The position numbers and the translations under genes were made by a program. From contig DASXMR010000033.1 in the NCBI GenBank assembly GCA_036495525.1, positions 1-64,000 of the forward strand: DNA of 64,000 nucleotides, read 5' to 3'. Below, piece after piece: positions 26,699 through 35,294 of the stretch; position 1 is the stretch's first letter; every line of letters starts with the position of its first letter. This DNA is from DASXMR01 sp036495525 (GTDB taxonomy: Bacteria > Actinomycetota > Actinomycetes > Streptosporangiales > Streptosporangiaceae). Below the pieces are notes generated by a model. That model made no database searches. It was not told where the DNA came from and was given only the letters and a program-made list of their open reading frames with translations.

Positions 26699-26730
26699 GG
26701 CCGGCCGGGTCCCTTGCGACCCGGCCGGCC
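26699..26730 (-). terminator. GC-rich hairpin downstream of the Rv2466c-like gene
   Basis: Perfect 13-bp arms (26699-26711 and 26718-26730) with a 6-base loop, 10 bp after the stop of the gene at 26740. It has no T-run but is the strongest simple hairpin in the region, consistent with a high-GC terminator. Confidence 0.65.
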
Positions 26731-26739
26731 GTCGTCAGC

Positions 26740-27357
26740 TCAGTCGAAGATCGGGTCCCTGGTCCGGCTGCGCTTCAGCTCGAAGAACCCGTCGGTACCC
26801 GCGACCAGGCGCACGCCATCCCACAGCCGGCCAGCATCCTCGCCGCGCGGAATCGGCGAGATCACGGGGCCGAACAGCGATGCTCCCTCGACGGAGATCA
26901 CCGGCGTGCCGACCTCGTAGCCGACCCGGTCCATGCCGTCGCGGTGCGAAGCGCGCAGCTCGTCGTCGTACTCGGTCGAGTCCATCGCGTCGGCCAGGCT
27001 GGCGTCCAGCCCGGCGTCGGCCAGCGCCGCCTCGATCGTGGCCCGATCGCGCTCCGCCTTGTCGTGGTGGAAGCGGGTGCCGAGCGCGGTGTACAGCGGC
27101 CCGAGCGAGTCCGGCCCGACCTTCTGCTCGGCGGCGATGCAGACCCGGACGGGGCCCCAGGCCTTCTTCATGCTCTCCCGGTACCGCTCAGGCAGGTCTT
27201 CCTTGTTCTCGTTCAGCACCGCGAGGCTCATCACGTGCCAGCGGGTCTGCACCGGCCGGACCTTCTCCACCTCGAGCATCCAGCGCGAGGTGATCCACGC
27301 CCACGGGCACAGCGGGTCGAACCAGAAGTCAACCGGGGTGGGTTCCTGCTCAGGCAT
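26740..27357 (-). CDS. DsbA-family oxidoreductase, Rv2466c-like, with CPWA active site
   Basis: A 205-residue thioredoxin-fold protein close to the mycobacterial mycothiol-dependent nitroreductase Rv2466c (shared FWFDPLCPWxWITSRW, HVMSLAxLNEN, KxAWGPVRV, GTPxI, FELKRxRTxxP). In Rv2466c the active site is CPWC; here it is C17-P-W-A20, so only the first Cys remains. A single thiol would allow mycothiolation but not an internal disulfide. The gene has its own terminator and is divergent from pepN. Confidence 0.88.
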   Translation of the reverse strand: MPEQEPTPVDFWFDPLCPWAWITSRWMLEVEKVRPVQTRWHVMSLAVLNENKEDLPERYRESMKKAWGPVRVCIAAEQKVGPDSLGPLYTALGTRFHHDKAERDRATIEAALADAGLDASLADAMDSTEYDDELRASHRDGMDRVGYEVGTPVISVEGASLFGPVISPIPRGEDAGRLWDGVRLVAGTDGFFELKRSRTRDPIFD

Positions 27358-27556
27358 GCTGCTGTCTCCTCGTAGCTCATGTTCGCCCTGACGACTGTCA
27401 GGTCTGGTCCGAACGCTGACAACCCGGCGGGGATCGCCAGCATTCCGGCTGCCGCGTTCCCGGCGGCCGGAGCCCGCCCGGTCCGGCGATATTCAGTGGG
27501 TGGCCGGCGGGCACCATGGGATCATGCCGGAAGCGGCGTACCAGGAAGGAGCCGAC

Positions 27557-30133
27557 GTGGATTCGAACCTGACCCGCGACGAGGCCAGGGAGCGTGCGCG
27601 GCTGCTGACCGTCGACACCTACCAGGTCGACCTGGACCTGACCAGCGACGAAGCGACGTTCAGCTCCGCGGTCAGCGTCAGTTTCAGCTGCTCCTCTCCC
27701 GGCGCGTCGTCCTTCATCGACCTGACCGCGCCTGAGCTGATCGAGGCGACGCTCAACGGCGCGCCCCTCGGCGCCAGTACCCGCGACGGCGCTGCCCTCG
27801 ACGGCGCTGCCCTCGACAAGGCTGCCCTGCAACATGGGCGCATCGCGCTGCCGGACCTGGCCGCCAGCAACGAGCTGCGGGTGGTCGCGCGATGCGCGTA
27901 CTCGCGCACGGGCGACGGCCTGCACCGCTTCACCGACCCGGCCGACGAACGCGTCTACCTCTATACCGACTTCGAGACTTCCTACGCCCAGCAGGTGTTC
28001 GCCTGCTTCGACCAGCCTGACCTCAAGGCGACGTTCGAGTTCACGGTCACCTGCCCGGACGACTGGCTGGTGGTCTCCAACGCCGCGCCGGCGGCCGCTG
28101 GCGAGCCGGCCGGGCCGGGCCGCAGCCGCTGGCGCTTCCCGCCGACCCGCCGCATCCCCACCTACATCACGGCGATCGCGGCCGGCCCGTATCACGTCGA
28201 GCGCAGCGAGCACGACGGGATCCCGCTTGGCATCTACTGCCGCCAGTCGCTGGCCAGTTACCTGGACCCTGACGAGATCTTCGAGATCACCAGGCAGGGT
28301 TTCGACTATTTCCACCGAGCGTTCGGCGTGCGCTACCAGTTCGGCAAGTACGACCAGCTCTTCGTGCCCGAGTACAAGTCCGGCGCGATGGAGAATGCGG
28401 GCGCGGTGACCTTCCTCGAGGACTACATCTTCCGGTCCCGGGTGACCGACGCCGCGCGAGAACGCCGCGGCGACACGATCCTGCACGAGATGGCGCACAT
28501 GTGGTTCGGCGACATGGTCACCACGCGCTGGTGGGACGACCTGTGGCTGAACGAGTCGTTCGCCTCGTGGGCAGCCGTCTCAGCCCAGTCCGAGGCGACC
28601 AGGTGGACCGGCGCCTGGACCACGTTCACGCAGGGAGAAAAGGCCTGGGCGTACCGGCAGGACCAGCTGCCGTCCACCCACCCGATCGCGGCCGACATCC
28701 CCGACATCGCTGCGGTCGAGGTGAACTTCGACGGCATCACCTACGCCAAGGGCGCAGCCGTGCTCCGCCAGCTGGTCAGCTACGTCGGCCGGGACAACTT
28801 CCTGGCCGGCGTGCGGGCCTATTTCGCCCGGCACGCATGGGGCAACGCCACCCTCAGCGACCTGCTGGCCGAGCTGGAGCAGGCATCAGGCCGCGAGCTT
28901 TCGCAGTGGTCGAAGGCGTGGCTTGAGACGGCCGGGGTGAACACGCTGCGGCCGCAGTACCAGACCGACGCGCAGGGCGCGTTCACCGAGTTCGCCGTGC
29001 TGCAGGAAGCGCCGGAAAGCCACCCGCAGCTCCGGCCGCACCGGATCGGCATCGGGTTGTACGACCGGACCAGCGCCGGGCTGGTCCGCCGTCACCGAGT
29101 GGAAGCCGACGTGGCGGGCGAGCGCACCGAGATAGCCGAGCTGCGCGGCCAGCGTCGGCCCGATCTCATCCTGGTCAACGACGACGACCTGACCTTCGCG
29201 AAGATCCGGCTGGACGAGCACTCGATGCGCACTCTGGTCAGCGCCATCGGCGAATTCGGCGACTCGATGCCAGCGGCGCTGTGCTGGGCAGCCGCCTGGG
29301 ACATGTGCCGTGACGCTGAGCTGCCCGCGCGCGACTACGTCAGCCTGGTGCTGTCCGGGATCAGCTCGGTCTCCGACATCGCCGTGCTGCAGGCCGTGCT
29401 GATGCAGGCAGCCGCGGCAGCCCGCCGGTACTGCGACCCGGCTGCCAGGGCCGGCCGGATGCAGCAGCTGGCCACCGCGCTGCGCGAGCAGCTGCGCGCG
29501 GCAGAACCCGGCTCCGACCGGCAGCTGGCCTTCACCCAGGCGCTGGCTGGCGTTGCGACGTCGGATGCCGACACCGGGCTGCTGTCCGGCCTGCTGGACT
29601 CCACGGTCCAGTTTGAGGGCCTCACCGTCGACACCGACCTGCGCTGGCAGCTGCTGCGCCGGCTGGTCAGCCGCGGTGCGGCCGGCCCCGCCAGCATCGA
29701 AGCCGAGCTGGCGGCTGACCCCACGGACGCCGGCCAGCGGCAGGCCGCACGCTGCCGCGCCGCAATTCCCGACCCGCAGGCCAAGCAGGCCGCCTGGGAC
29801 GAGGTCGTGTCGGCCGGGCTGCCGAACGCGGTGTTCCGCGCGACTCTGCTCGGATTCGCCGATCAGGACGCCGACGAGCTGCTCGCCCCTTACCTGGACC
29901 GGTACTTCACCGCCGTGCCCGGCGTGTGGCAGACGATGAGCCCGGACATGGCGCAGTTCTTCACCGAGGTCGCTTACCCGGCGTGGGTGGTCACGCCAGC
30001 TGCCATCAAGGCGGCTGACGACTTGCTGGCTGCTCCCGACCTGCCGGTGGGCCTGCGCAGGCTGGTCTCGGAGCGGCGCGACGACGTCGCCAGGGCACTT
30101 CGCTGCCGGGAGCGAGACGCCAGCGCCAGCTGA
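27557..30133 (+). CDS. pepN: Aminopeptidase N (M1 zinc metallopeptidase)
   Basis: A cytosolic M1 aminopeptidase that trims N-terminal residues from peptides. The substrate-binding KSGAMENAG is followed by the zinc site HEMAHMWFG with the third ligand in LNESFASW (HExxH-x18-E; first His near residue 310). The C-terminal ERAP1-like helical domain covers about 530-850. I start at the GTG at 27557 (858 residues) because AGGAAGGAG is well placed and the protein then begins like other actinobacterial PepN (SNLTRDEARERARLL). Confidence 0.95.
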   Translation: MDSNLTRDEARERARLLTVDTYQVDLDLTSDEATFSSAVSVSFSCSSPGASSFIDLTAPELIEATLNGAPLGASTRDGAALDGAALDKAALQHGRIALPDLAASNELRVVARCAYSRTGDGLHRFTDPADERVYLYTDFETSYAQQVFACFDQPDLKATFEFTVTCPDDWLVVSNAAPAAAGEPAGPGRSRWRFPPTRRIPTYITAIAAGPYHVERSEHDGIPLGIYCRQSLASYLDPDEIFEITRQGFDYFHRAFGVRYQFGKYDQLFVPEYKSGAMENAGAVTFLEDYIFRSRVTDAARERRGDTILHEMAHMWFGDMVTTRWWDDLWLNESFASWAAVSAQSEATRWTGAWTTFTQGEKAWAYRQDQLPSTHPIAADIPDIAAVEVNFDGITYAKGAAVLRQLVSYVGRDNFLAGVRAYFARHAWGNATLSDLLAELEQASGRELSQWSKAWLETAGVNTLRPQYQTDAQGAFTEFAVLQEAPESHPQLRPHRIGIGLYDRTSAGLVRRHRVEADVAGERTEIAELRGQRRPDLILVNDDDLTFAKIRLDEHSMRTLVSAIGEFGDSMPAALCWAAAWDMCRDAELPARDYVSLVLSGISSVSDIAVLQAVLMQAAAAARRYCDPAARAGRMQQLATALREQLRAAEPGSDRQLAFTQALAGVATSDADTGLLSGLLDSTVQFEGLTVDTDLRWQLLRRLVSRGAAGPASIEAELAADPTDAGQRQAARCRAAIPDPQAKQAAWDEVVSAGLPNAVFRATLLGFADQDADELLAPYLDRYFTAVPGVWQTMSPDMAQFFTEVAYPAWVVTPAAIKAADDLLAAPDLPVGLRRLVSERRDDVARALRCRERDASAS

Positions 30134-30262
30134 CTCCCTTAGTGGGCACGACCCTGGCCGGACAGGGCTGAGCGGGACGAACCGGTCGGCTGGCGCTCCC
30201 TCGGGCCACCTGCGAGCGGCGGCCTGGTGCCCCGGCATCGTGCCAGCGACCAGGTCAGCCGA

Positions 30263-30308
30263 GGTGCCCTGGCGCCCTGCGAGTGGCCCGCCGCGATGCC
30301 AGGGCACC
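30263..30308. terminator. Inverted repeat between convergent pepN and malQ
   Basis: Perfect 11-bp arms, GGTGCCCTGGC (30263-30273) and GCCAGGGCACC (30298-30308), with a 24-base loop, in the gap between two converging genes. It is a candidate bidirectional terminator. Confidence 0.5.
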
Positions 30309-30322
30309 ATGCAGCGGCCAGG

Positions 30323-32233
30323 TCAGCCGAGCGCTGCCCTGGCGACCGCGTGCACCAGCCGTAGCGCCGGCAGGTCCTCGAGCAGCACCGGTGAGCCGTC
30401 GCCGGCGCACAGCGGCACCTGCCAGTTCGGGTACTCCCGCGAGGTGCCGGGGATGTTCTGCGCCCGGCGGTCACCGACCGCGTCGGCCAGGGACACTCCG
30501 ACCAGGACGGACGGCGTGCGCGACAGGTAGCCGTACAGCGCCACGGTCAGCTCGGCTGCGTCCGGCTCGTGGTCGCGGTCAAGCAGGCCTTCCCTGGTCA
30601 GCGCCGCCTGCCATCGGGTCAGCATCAGCCGGGCAAGACCTCGTTCCTCCACCGGATCTTTCAGCAGGCCAAGCCGCGCGCGCACGGCGACCTGCTCACC
30701 GCTGGCGAAGCCGGACACCGGGGGCACGTCGTGCGTGCCCACCGTTGCCATGCACCGGCGGCGCCACCGGCTGGGCCGCATAGGGGCACCGTTGCGCTCA
30801 TGCGCGAACCACAGCAGGGTCGTGCCGAGGATGCCGTGCGTCGAGAGGTAGCGGCGGATCCACGGATCGACCGTGCCAAGGTCCTCGCCAATCGCGATCG
30901 CGCCAGCCCTGGCCGCCTGGCCGGCCAGCGCCCCGACCGCCGCCGCGTGGTCGTAGCGGACATAGGCGCCGCGATCAGGCGGCATGCCGTCAGGGATCCA
31001 CCACAGCCGCATCAGGCCCATGACATGGTCGACCCGAAGGCCGCCCGCGTGCCGAAGCCCGCTGCCGAACAGCTCGGCCAGCGGCCGGTAGCCGGTGGCC
31101 GCTAGCCGTCCAGGATGCGGTGGCGGCTGCGCCCAGTCCTGGCCGAGCTGATTGAACCCATCCGGTGGTGCGCCCACGCTCATGCCGCTGACCAGCAAGT
31201 CCTGGTGCGCCCACGCGTCAGCGCCGCCCGGATGAACCCCGACCGCCAGGTCGTAGATGATCCCGGCTGGCATGCCGGCCGACAGCGCGGCATCCTGCGC
31301 CGCGGCCAGCTGCTCGTCGCACAGCCACTGCAGCCAGGCGTGAAACTCGGCGGCCTGCTCGAGCCCGAACCGCTGCACTGCCTGCCCGCCCGGCTGCTGC
31401 CGTCGAGCGGCGGCCGGCCAGCGCCGCCAGTCAGCGCCGTGCCGCTCAGCCAGCGCGCACCAAGCCGCCCACGCCATCAGCTCGTCGCCCTCGCGCTCGC
31501 GGTATCGCTGGTACTCGGCCCGGCGCTCGGCGTCGGCTGGCACCGCGTGGATGAGCTCGAGGGCCGCGCGCTTAGCGGTCCACACCGCGTCCCGGTCGAT
31601 CAGGTCGGCGGTGCGGCTGCGCGCCAGCAGCGGCGCCGCCAGCGCGGCGATTGCCTCGCGATCCTTGCTGGCCAGCCGGCCGTACTCCGGCACGTCCTCG
31701 ACCCGCAGGTAGAGCGGGCTGATGTAGCGCCTGGTCATCGGCAGGTAGGGGGAAGGACTGACGGGCGGCACTGGTTCTGCCGCATGGAGCGGGTTAATCA
31801 GCACAAAGCCCGCGTCCAGTTCCTTCGCGCTCCACGCCGCCAGGTCAGCCAGGTCGCGGAAATCGCCGTGACCCCACGAGGCCCGAGAGCGCAGCGAGTA
31901 CAGCTGCACGGTGAAGCCCCACGACCGGGAGCCGGGGACCTCGGGGATAGCCCTGGCATCCTGCTCTGCCTTGCTGCGCGCCAACCTGCCTCGCCCCGGG
32001 CCGCCGGACCCGGCTCCGGCTGGTCCAGGCGGCCCCGCCGCCGGGGCTGGCGCGGCTGCGCCTGGTGCGGCTCGCCCAGCTTGCGCGGCTGGCGCGCGCG
32101 CTGGGTCTTCGAGCACTGCCAGGATCGCCGCCAGTGTCTCGTCGCTGACCGCGACGTCCTGGCGCAGCCAGTTCCGGTACACCGGCATGATGCCGGCCGC
32201 TTCGGCCCGCCGGGTCAGCTCGGATTCGGCCAT
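30323..32233 (-). CDS. malQ: 4-alpha-glucanotransferase
   Basis: Glycoside hydrolase family 77 enzyme that transfers alpha-1,4-glucan segments in maltodextrin and glycogen metabolism. Catalytic regions are visible: GLRVDHVMGLMRLWW (nucleophile Asp), AIGEDLGTV (acid/base Glu) and VGTHDVPPVSG (transition-state His-Asp). A Pro/Ala/Gly-rich linker of about 40 residues follows the N-terminal domain. The ATG at 32233 (636 residues, MAESELTRRAEAAG) with GGGGG upstream is preferred; the frame extends upstream only as Gly/Trp/Ser low-complexity sequence over a tandem repeat. Confidence 0.93.
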   Translation of the reverse strand: MAESELTRRAEAAGIMPVYRNWLRQDVAVSDETLAAILAVLEDPARAPAAQAGRAAPGAAAPAPAAGPPGPAGAGSGGPGRGRLARSKAEQDARAIPEVPGSRSWGFTVQLYSLRSRASWGHGDFRDLADLAAWSAKELDAGFVLINPLHAAEPVPPVSPSPYLPMTRRYISPLYLRVEDVPEYGRLASKDREAIAALAAPLLARSRTADLIDRDAVWTAKRAALELIHAVPADAERRAEYQRYREREGDELMAWAAWCALAERHGADWRRWPAAARRQQPGGQAVQRFGLEQAAEFHAWLQWLCDEQLAAAQDAALSAGMPAGIIYDLAVGVHPGGADAWAHQDLLVSGMSVGAPPDGFNQLGQDWAQPPPHPGRLAATGYRPLAELFGSGLRHAGGLRVDHVMGLMRLWWIPDGMPPDRGAYVRYDHAAAVGALAGQAARAGAIAIGEDLGTVDPWIRRYLSTHGILGTTLLWFAHERNGAPMRPSRWRRRCMATVGTHDVPPVSGFASGEQVAVRARLGLLKDPVEERGLARLMLTRWQAALTREGLLDRDHEPDAAELTVALYGYLSRTPSVLVGVSLADAVGDRRAQNIPGTSREYPNWQVPLCAGDGSPVLLEDLPALRLVHAVARAALG

Positions 32234-32295
32234 CCCCCATGATGGCGCGGCCAGCGATCCGACTCGCCGCGAGTCCCGCCTTCTCCATGCCGACG

Positions 32296-32408
32296 ACCAC
32301 GACCCGCCCGACAGCCCCGCCAGCCGCCAGCCCCGCCACCGCAGCCCGACCGGCCACCACGACCCGCCCGACAGCCCGCCGAGCCGCCCGCCCGCCCCGC
32401 CACCGCAG
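32296..32408. repeat. Imperfect two-copy tandem repeat, about 60 bp
   Basis: The block beginning ACCACGACCCGCCCGACAGC at 32296 recurs at 32356, and each copy ends with CCCCGCCACCGCAG (32331-32344 and 32395-32408). The second copy has a 4-base insertion. It lies directly upstream of malQ. Confidence 0.7.
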
Positions 32409-32417
32409 CTGCCGCCA

Positions 32418-32475
32418 ACCATGATCCGGTAAGAAAAAGTGTGCTGGAACAGCAGAAATCCTTCGAGATCATGGT
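32418..32475. repeat. Palindromic interspersed element, copy A
   Basis: Inverted ends ACCATGATC (32418-32426) and GATCATGGT (32467-32475) enclose a 40-base core. The whole element aligns with copy B at 59501-59561: both share CATGATCCGGTA at the left, GCTG-G-ACA-CA in the middle and TCCTTC followed by GATCATG at the right. Outer bases differ between copies but in both arms together, keeping the pairing. It sits in a divergent intergenic region. Confidence 0.75.
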
Positions 32476-32577
32476 CGAGCCGGGCAGCTACCCACAGGTG
32501 ACGCCGGCCTGGGCCGACTGTCCACAGGGGCCGCGCCCCCTGGATGCCCGGTCGGCCGGGGCAGGCACGCTGAGGGC

Positions 32578-33543
32578 GTGGGAGCCGGCTTACCTGACTC
32601 GCTCAGGGAGACAGTCTGGTTCCAGCAGGGGATTCTGACCGCCGCCCAGGCCATGCAGAACGGCGTGAGCGGCGGCACGCTCCGCTGGCGGTTGAGCAGC
32701 GGCCAGTGGCAGCGGCTGCATTTCGGCGTCTACGCCGCTTTCAGCGGGCAGCCAGACCGCACGGCGCGGCTCTGGGCTGCGGTGCTCCGGGCTGGCACCG
32801 GAGCAGTGCTGAGTCACCACACCGCCGCCGAACTGTTCGGCCTGGTCAGCGAGCCCAGTTCGCTCATCCACGTGACCATTCCGGCTGCCCGGCGGATGGG
32901 CCGGGTTCCCGACCTGGTCGTTCACGTCAGCGTCCGGGCTGAGCCGGCCAGGCACCCGGCCCTCGCACCACCCAGGACCAGGATCGAGGAAACGGTGCTT
33001 GACCTGGTGGACCTGGCAGGTGCCGCCGACCAGGCCGTCGCCTGGGTCACTGCTGCCCTCGGGCGCCGGCTGACGACCTCGCCGCGGCTGGCCAGCGCGC
33101 TTGACCGGCGGCCGCGAATCCGCTGGCGCGCCGAACTGGTCGCTGGGCTGGCAGCGGACATGGCCGGCACTCACTCCGTGCTTGAGGTCCGCTACCTGCG
33201 AGAGGTGGAGCGGCCGCATGGCCTGCCGCGCGGGACCCGGCAGGCCATGGCCCAGCGTGGCGCGCGCACCGTCTACCGCGATGTCCTGTACGAGGAGCAT
33301 GGCGTGGCTGTCGAGCTCGACGGCCGTCTTGCCCATCCCGGTGATGCCCGCTGGCTCGACATCCGCAGGGACAACGCGGCTGCGGCCGGGGGCATCGTGA
33401 CCCTGCGCTATGGCTGGACGGATATCACCCAGCGCCCTTGCCTGGTCGCGGCTGAGGTAGCGCAAGCGCTCCGGCGGCGCGGGCCGGTCGATGCCCGGCC
33501 GTGCTCGCCCGGCTGCCCCGGTTTCCCGCCGACCGCCTCGTGA
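32578..33543 (+). CDS. AbiEi-antitoxin-like / DUF559-like protein
   Basis: A 321-residue protein whose N-terminus (QGILTAAQAMQNGVSGGTLRWRLSSGQWQRLHFGVYA) resembles the AbiEi type IV antitoxin winged helix. The C-terminus (YRDVLYEEHGVAVELDGRLAHPGDARWLDIRRDNAAAAGG) resembles the DUF559 endonuclease-like fold, with a conserved E-x-D-G. Proteins of this layout are frequent and often solitary in actinobacteria. No AbiEii nucleotidyltransferase toxin is adjacent. The GTG start at 32578 is the longest plausible one. Function unknown; nucleic-acid interaction is likely. Confidence 0.7.
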   Translation: MGAGLPDSLRETVWFQQGILTAAQAMQNGVSGGTLRWRLSSGQWQRLHFGVYAAFSGQPDRTARLWAAVLRAGTGAVLSHHTAAELFGLVSEPSSLIHVTIPAARRMGRVPDLVVHVSVRAEPARHPALAPPRTRIEETVLDLVDLAGAADQAVAWVTAALGRRLTTSPRLASALDRRPRIRWRAELVAGLAADMAGTHSVLEVRYLREVERPHGLPRGTRQAMAQRGARTVYRDVLYEEHGVAVELDGRLAHPGDARWLDIRRDNAAAAGGIVTLRYGWTDITQRPCLVAAEVAQALRRRGPVDARPCSPGCPGFPPTAS

Positions 33544-33630
33544 ACTCCACGCAGGCTGGCCCGATTAGGCCCGCCCGGGTCGGTAGTTCAGCCTGCCGCG
33601 GCGGTCAGGGTGGAAACCTCGCCCGGGCCA

Positions 33631-33684
33631 GCCAGGGCGGGTCAGACCTGGCTGGCCAGGGCGGGTTAGACCTGGCTGGCCAGG
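33631..33684. repeat. 24-bp tandem repeat
   Basis: Two full copies of a 24-bp unit (33631-33654, 33655-33678) differing by one base, followed by 6 bases of a third. The unit begins GCCAGGGCGGGT and ends ACCTGGCTG. It lies between convergent genes in a 229-bp gap. No gene is convincing there. Confidence 0.8.
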
Positions 33685-33772
33685 CCGGCCGGACTTACCC
33701 GGCAGAGTGTCCGGGCTCCAGGCCGGCCGATCCCGCACGGCCAGGCGGGACTGGGCCGGAACGGCACGGCAA

Positions 33773-34372
33773 TCACTGGCTACCCGGCCGTCCGATCATG
33801 GTCCGGATTGCGGCTTGGACCAGGGCCGCCCGGTCGGTAACTGGGCCGGCGGGCACGTCGATGAGCTGGAAGCCGCAGGCGCGGTAGGTGTCCTGGTGCA
33901 CGCGCTCGAACTCCAGTGACTCGGCGAGGCTGATCCGCCGGGCAGCGGTGCGCTCGACCGAGCCGACGCTGCGCACCAGGAACGCCTGCCGCTGGTAGAC
34001 GCCGTCCCTGGCGATCCTGCTGACCTCGGCAGTCAGCGCCGCCGGGACCTGATAGCCCAGGTACCTGCTGAGCGCCAGGGTGCAGACCGGCGAGCGATCG
34101 TAGACCTGCACCTGCCCGTGGCCGGTCACGGCGTCAGCTTCCCCCTGACGCAGCCGCTGCAGCGCGACGATCGCGTCGATGAACGACGGATCGGTCCATG
34201 GCTGGTCCGAGCCGGCGGCCTGCCGCTCCGCGATGACGTCGGTGGCCGCCTCGGGCACGACTGTCAGCCCGCCCGCGGCGAGCAAGCGCAGGATGGACGT
34301 CTTCCCCGACCCGGGTGCGCCGGTGAGGATGAACCGGCAGACATGGCGACGCTGAGTATTAGCATCCGGCAA
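33773..34372 (-). CDS. P-loop ATPase / nucleotide kinase (AAA_28-like)
   Basis: A 199-residue P-loop protein: Walker A GAPGSGKTS (residues 18-26), then LTVVPEAATDVIAERQAAG, a VYDRSPVCTLALSRYLG region where the Asp probably acts like Walker B, and a C-terminal lid. Similar proteins are annotated as AAA family ATPases or predicted kinases. The TTG at 34372 is chosen because GGAGG lies 6 bases upstream; the open frame continues to 34516 without protein-like composition. The substrate is unknown. Confidence 0.75.
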   Translation of the reverse strand: MPDANTQRRHVCRFILTGAPGSGKTSILRLLAAGGLTVVPEAATDVIAERQAAGSDQPWTDPSFIDAIVALQRLRQGEADAVTGHGQVQVYDRSPVCTLALSRYLGYQVPAALTAEVSRIARDGVYQRQAFLVRSVGSVERTAARRISLAESLEFERVHQDTYRACGFQLIDVPAGPVTDRAALVQAAIRTMIGRPGSQ

Positions 34373-34774
34373 GGCAGACCTCCATTTTGGGTAAGGGCAA
34401 ATCTTCAAGCAACGGACGACGCTCTGGCCTCGGCAGTCGTTCCATCTGCACGCCCTTGGCCACCGGGGAGTGACCTTTGTCCGGATCTCTCTGGGCCGGC
34501 GGCTTGCGCTCTGCACGAGCGCGTGGCCTGGCTGCGCAGTGAACGATGGAAGGGCGCCGATGCCGGCAGGTCGTGGGCGTCACCCAGGCCGGCCAGAGGA
34601 CGGCGGCGGCGTCATCAGGCGGGCCGACCGGATGACGGTTCCTGGATGAGGTCGGCGGCTGGGCGATGTAGCGGGTGAGCGGCGCAGCCGGGCGAGGACG
34701 GCAGCCCGGTAAAACGGCGCAGCCGGTTGAGCCGGGAGCCGGCCTTCCGAGTCGGGGGCGGTGGCCGCCTAGAG
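34373..34774. other. 402-bp intergenic region
   Basis: Between two minus-strand genes. Open frames here are compositional shadows. It contains a direct repeat CGGCGCAGCCGG (34680 and 34714) and a hairpin with arms CCGGGC/GCCCGG (34688-34709) that may terminate the membrane-protein transcript. Confidence 0.45.
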
Positions 34775-35278
34775 CTACCGGCCCACCCTGCGCGGCACCA
34801 GTACCCTGCCGAGCCAGGCGCCGGCCAGCGCCTGGGCCAGCGCGATCAGCAGCGTCAGCGCGATAGCGAACGCGGCGTGCGGCGGCAGGCCAGCCAGCGC
34901 GGCGATCACTCGCGCGGTCGCGCCTGAGGGCTGGCCGTGCAGCGCTGGCCACCACAGCGCGATGCCCCAGCCGGCCACGGCCATGGCGGCGGCGACCGGC
35001 GCCGCGACCCGCATCCGCCAGCTGCCTGGCCTGCTGACCAGCCCCGCGAGCAGGCCGACGACGAACGGCACGAACCACAGCCCGGCCACACCGCCGGCCG
35101 CGATCGCCGCGGTGCCGAGAACACAGCCGAGCAGCCACGCCGACGCCCGGCCCTTGTGCCGCGGCCTGGTGAACCACGGGCGGAACGGCGCTGGCGGCCC
35201 CACCTGGGCGATGCCCTGCGCCCGCAGCCGACCGAGGCGGTAGGCGTCCCGCCTGCCCAGCCGGTTCAGGTCGGCCAT
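34775..35278 (-). CDS. Small membrane protein, four predicted helices
   Basis: A 167-residue protein with a basic cytosolic N-terminus (about 1-45, LNRLGRRDAYRLGRLRAQG) and four hydrophobic segments (about 48-68, 72-85, 95-115, 130-155). The ATG at 35278 is preceded by GGGAGGGGG. It follows the penicillin acylase gene by 16 bp and is likely co-transcribed. I do not recognise the family. Confidence 0.7.
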   Translation of the reverse strand: MADLNRLGRRDAYRLGRLRAQGIAQVGPPAPFRPWFTRPRHKGRASAWLLGCVLGTAAIAAGGVAGLWFVPFVVGLLAGLVSRPGSWRMRVAAPVAAAMAVAGWGIALWWPALHGQPSGATARVIAALAGLPPHAAFAIALTLLIALAQALAGAWLGRVLVPRRVGR

Positions 35279-35294
35279 CGCGGCCCCCTCCCGA

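Larger units (their letters stand above)
32234..32577. other. 344-bp divergent intergenic region
   Basis: Between malQ and the AbiEi/DUF559-like gene. It contains an imperfect tandem repeat (32296-32408) and one copy of the two-copy palindromic element (32418-32475). I see no gene. Confidence 0.6.

Noticed and set aside
27557..27580. TTCGAA-containing sequence resembling a tRNA T-loop
   Set aside because: The flanking bases do not pair as a T-stem, and no acceptor or anticodon arms are nearby. It is the pepN start.
33501..33887. Plus-strand frame reading through the 24-bp repeat
   Set aside because: Overlaps two real genes at its ends and has no start site; the Gly-rich repeats follow from the DNA repeat.
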